Shown one piece after another: positions 62,556-64,000 of a stretch of DNA of 64,000 bases. A program made the position numbers and the translations under genes. The stretch comes from HXMU1420-13 sp965228545 (lineage in GTDB: Bacteria > Bacteroidota > Rhodothermia > Balneolales > Balneolaceae): assembly GCA_965228545.1 (NCBI GenBank), contig OZ245822.1, positions 1 to 64,000 on the forward strand, written 5' to 3'. The notes under the pieces are model-generated. The model saw nothing but the letters and a program-made list of their open reading frames with translations, was not told the origin of the DNA and did no database searches. The stretch's first letter is position 1. The number at the start of each line of letters is the position of its first letter.

Positions 62556-63869
62556 ATGCGAAAATTTCTATTCGTAACCTATAGCGGACTTATTACTGAT
62601 ACAGCCTGGCGTATTAAAATGGAGGGAAATGAAGTTCGTTTTTACATTCGCGATGAATCGGAGCAGGAAATTGGCGATGGCTTTGTTGAAAAAATTGATG
62701 AGTGGGAATCTCATGTAGATTGGGCTGATGTGATTGTGTTTGACGATGTGCTGGGTATGGGAACCTGGGCGAAAGATTTGCGCGACCAAGGTAAGGCAGT
62801 AATTGGCGGAACTCCTTACACCGACATGCTGGAAGACGATCGGGAATTCGGGCAAAATGAATTGAAGAAATACGGAATCAATATTATTCCAAATCAAAAT
62901 TTCACCTCCTTTAAAGATGCCATCACCTATGTGAAAAACAATCCCGGCCGGTATGTAATTAAGCCAAGTGGTGAAGCCCAAAACCTAAAAGGATTGCTCT
63001 TTGTTGGGGAAGAAGAGGACGGAAAAGACGTGGTTCAAGTATTGGGAGAATACGACAAAGCATTATCAGATACGATTCCTTCTTTCCAATTGCAGAAAAG
63101 AGTAACCGGTGTTGAAATGGCCATTGGAGCGTATTTTAACGGGCATAAATTTCTGGAACCTGTGAACATCAATTTCGAGCATAAAAAACTATTTCCCGGA
63201 AATTTGGGACCATCAACCGGCGAGATGGGCACGGCTATGTTCTGGACAAATTCGAATCGCATGTTCAATAAAACGCTAAAACGATTTGAAGAAAAACTGA
63301 GAGCTGAACATTATGTGGGTTACATCGATTTGAACTGCATTGTAAACGGTAATGGAATTTACCCACTGGAGTTCACAGCAAGATTTGGCTATCCGACTAT
63401 ATTTATTCAGTCTGAAGGGATTATTATGCCGATGGGAGAGTTTTTCTATAAACTAGCGAATGGAGAAGATTTCAGAATCAAGACAAAAACCGGTTTTCAA
63501 ATGGGCGTACGTGTGGTTGTTCCTCCGTTTCCTTATTCCGATCCCGAAACTTTTAAAGTGCGCTCCAAAGATTCAGTGATTTACTTTAAGAATAAAGTTA
63601 AGCCGGTTACAGATCCGATGAAGCAATACGAAGGCATCCATTTTGAAGATGTGAAACAAGTAAACGGCGAATGGCTGGTAACCGGTAAAAGTGGTGTTGT
63701 ATTAACGATAAGCGGATCGGGGCCTACCATGAAACAAACTCAACAACAAACCTACTCTCGGGTTCGCTCAATAAATATTCCGCATATGTACTACCGCACC
63801 GACATCGGAAATCGTTGGTACGAAGACAGTGATAAACTGCATAACTGGGGCTATTTACGAGAGGTGTAG
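62556..63869 (+). CDS. PurD-like ATP-grasp protein
   Basis: 437 residues with an ATP-grasp layout like glycinamide ribonucleotide synthetase: an N-terminal Rossmann part, DREFGQNELKKYGINIIP, the ATP-binding YVIKPSGEAQNLKGLL and the metal site YVGYIDLNCIVNGNGIYPLEFTARFGYP. The GGREHA loop of true PurD is absent; the start is FVTYSGLITDTAWRIKMEG. I therefore do not call purD. The 193-bp gap to dgcA is AT-rich, so it may have its own promoter. It may ligate an amino acid to an unknown carboxylate. Confidence 0.75.
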   Translation: MRKFLFVTYSGLITDTAWRIKMEGNEVRFYIRDESEQEIGDGFVEKIDEWESHVDWADVIVFDDVLGMGTWAKDLRDQGKAVIGGTPYTDMLEDDREFGQNELKKYGINIIPNQNFTSFKDAITYVKNNPGRYVIKPSGEAQNLKGLLFVGEEEDGKDVVQVLGEYDKALSDTIPSFQLQKRVTGVEMAIGAYFNGHKFLEPVNINFEHKKLFPGNLGPSTGEMGTAMFWTNSNRMFNKTLKRFEEKLRAEHYVGYIDLNCIVNGNGIYPLEFTARFGYPTIFIQSEGIIMPMGEFFYKLANGEDFRIKTKTGFQMGVRVVVPPFPYSDPETFKVRSKDSVIYFKNKVKPVTDPMKQYEGIHFEDVKQVNGEWLVTGKSGVVLTISGSGPTMKQTQQQTYSRVRSINIPHMYYRTDIGNRWYEDSDKLHNWGYLREV

Positions 63870-63911
63870 ATGCAATTTCCTAATTCTTAGTGTTGTGTTT
63901 CTACAGTTGGA

Positions 63912-64000
63912 TTATTCGAGATGTTGTTTGCGATAATTGTTTATTAGGTGATCAATAAGTCCCTGTTTATCAGTATGTATCATTGCATTACTTTCTTGTA
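63912..64000 (-). CDS. Possible C-terminal end of a gene continuing past the window
   Basis: A minus-strand frame open to the right edge ends with TAA at 63914-63912 after 28 visible codons (QESNAMIHTDKQGLIDHLI...). The composition is protein-like but the piece is short. It would be convergent with the ATP-grasp gene. No family can be named. Confidence 0.35.
   Translation of the reverse strand, partial: QESNAMIHTDKQGLIDHLINNYRKQHLE

Noticed and set aside
1..64000. CRISPR arrays, tRNA, rRNA, integrase or transposase genes
   Set aside because: No regular spaced direct repeats, cloverleaf-like sequences or recombinase motifs were found on either strand.

Overview
The window is a densely coded chromosomal segment, roughly low-40s percent G+C by eye. 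No tRNA, rRNA, CRISPR array, transposase or phage gene was seen. The gene set suggests an aerobic, heterotrophic member of the Bacteroidota/Balneolota/Rhodothermota group: a three-gene sdhCAB of the Bacteroidota type, DUF2911 and DUF4296 proteins, many lipoproteins and a RskA-type anti-sigma factor. Several genes have clear Shine-Dalgarno sequences (for example before 15796, 30278 and 42229), which fits Balneolota or Rhodothermota better than classical Bacteroidota. This placement is inference.

Layout. 0-2.6 kb: arsenite methyltransferase arsM overlapping a truncated radical SAM gene, then an IMPACT/YigZ protein. 2.8-6.4 kb: succinate dehydrogenase. 6.4-11.7 kb: DUF2911, a class V aminotransferase coupled to threonine deaminase ilvA, a GNAT protein and a CotH-kinase lipoprotein. 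11.7-13.7 kb: sigma factor, RskA-like anti-sigma factor and a fasciclin protein. 13.8-18.6 kb: small conserved proteins, a VanX-like dipeptidase, two glycine-rich mini membrane proteins, and an AT-rich lipoprotein gene flanked by palindromic repeats. 18.7-30.2 kb: branched-chain amino acid genes, with ilvDBNC on the minus strand and leuACDB on the plus strand, separated by a helical-repeat protein. 30.3-38.1 kb: CBS protein, trehalase, RecQ, DUF4296 lipoprotein, SDR, coaX, udk and a cell-wall amidase. 38.3-42.7 kb: a 974-residue P-loop protein directly followed by an MscS channel, then an ankyrin protein. 42.7-47.9 kb: tetrapyrrole-methylase protein, a serine-hydrolase-like protein without catalytic residues, DUF819 transporter and esterase. 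48-51 kb: lysC-dapB-dapA, with dapD at 55 kb. 51-58.8 kb: lipoprotein, GNAT, a third mini membrane protein, glycosidases, an esterase and a GT-C-like membrane protein. 59-63.9 kb: active-type serine hydrolase, DgcN-like (DUF1611) and DgcA-like enolase-superfamily proteins, and a PurD-like ATP-grasp protein.

The clearest new-looking element is a complete translational attenuator in front of ilvD. A 25-codon leader peptide has 10 Val/Ile codons, overlaps a pause and an antiterminator arm, and is followed by a perfect rho-independent terminator just upstream of ilvD. Together with ilvA and leuACDB the window encodes most of isoleucine, valine and leucine synthesis; the final transaminase (ilvE) is not seen. 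The lysine genes cover aspartokinase, DapA, DapB and DapD only.

Other systems worth attention are the unusual P-loop ATPase/MscS pair, the arsM/radical SAM pair, the sigma/RskA/fasciclin unit that parallels mycobacterial SigK, the putative D-glutamate/muropeptide cluster, and the family of 57-residue glycine-rich membrane proteins.
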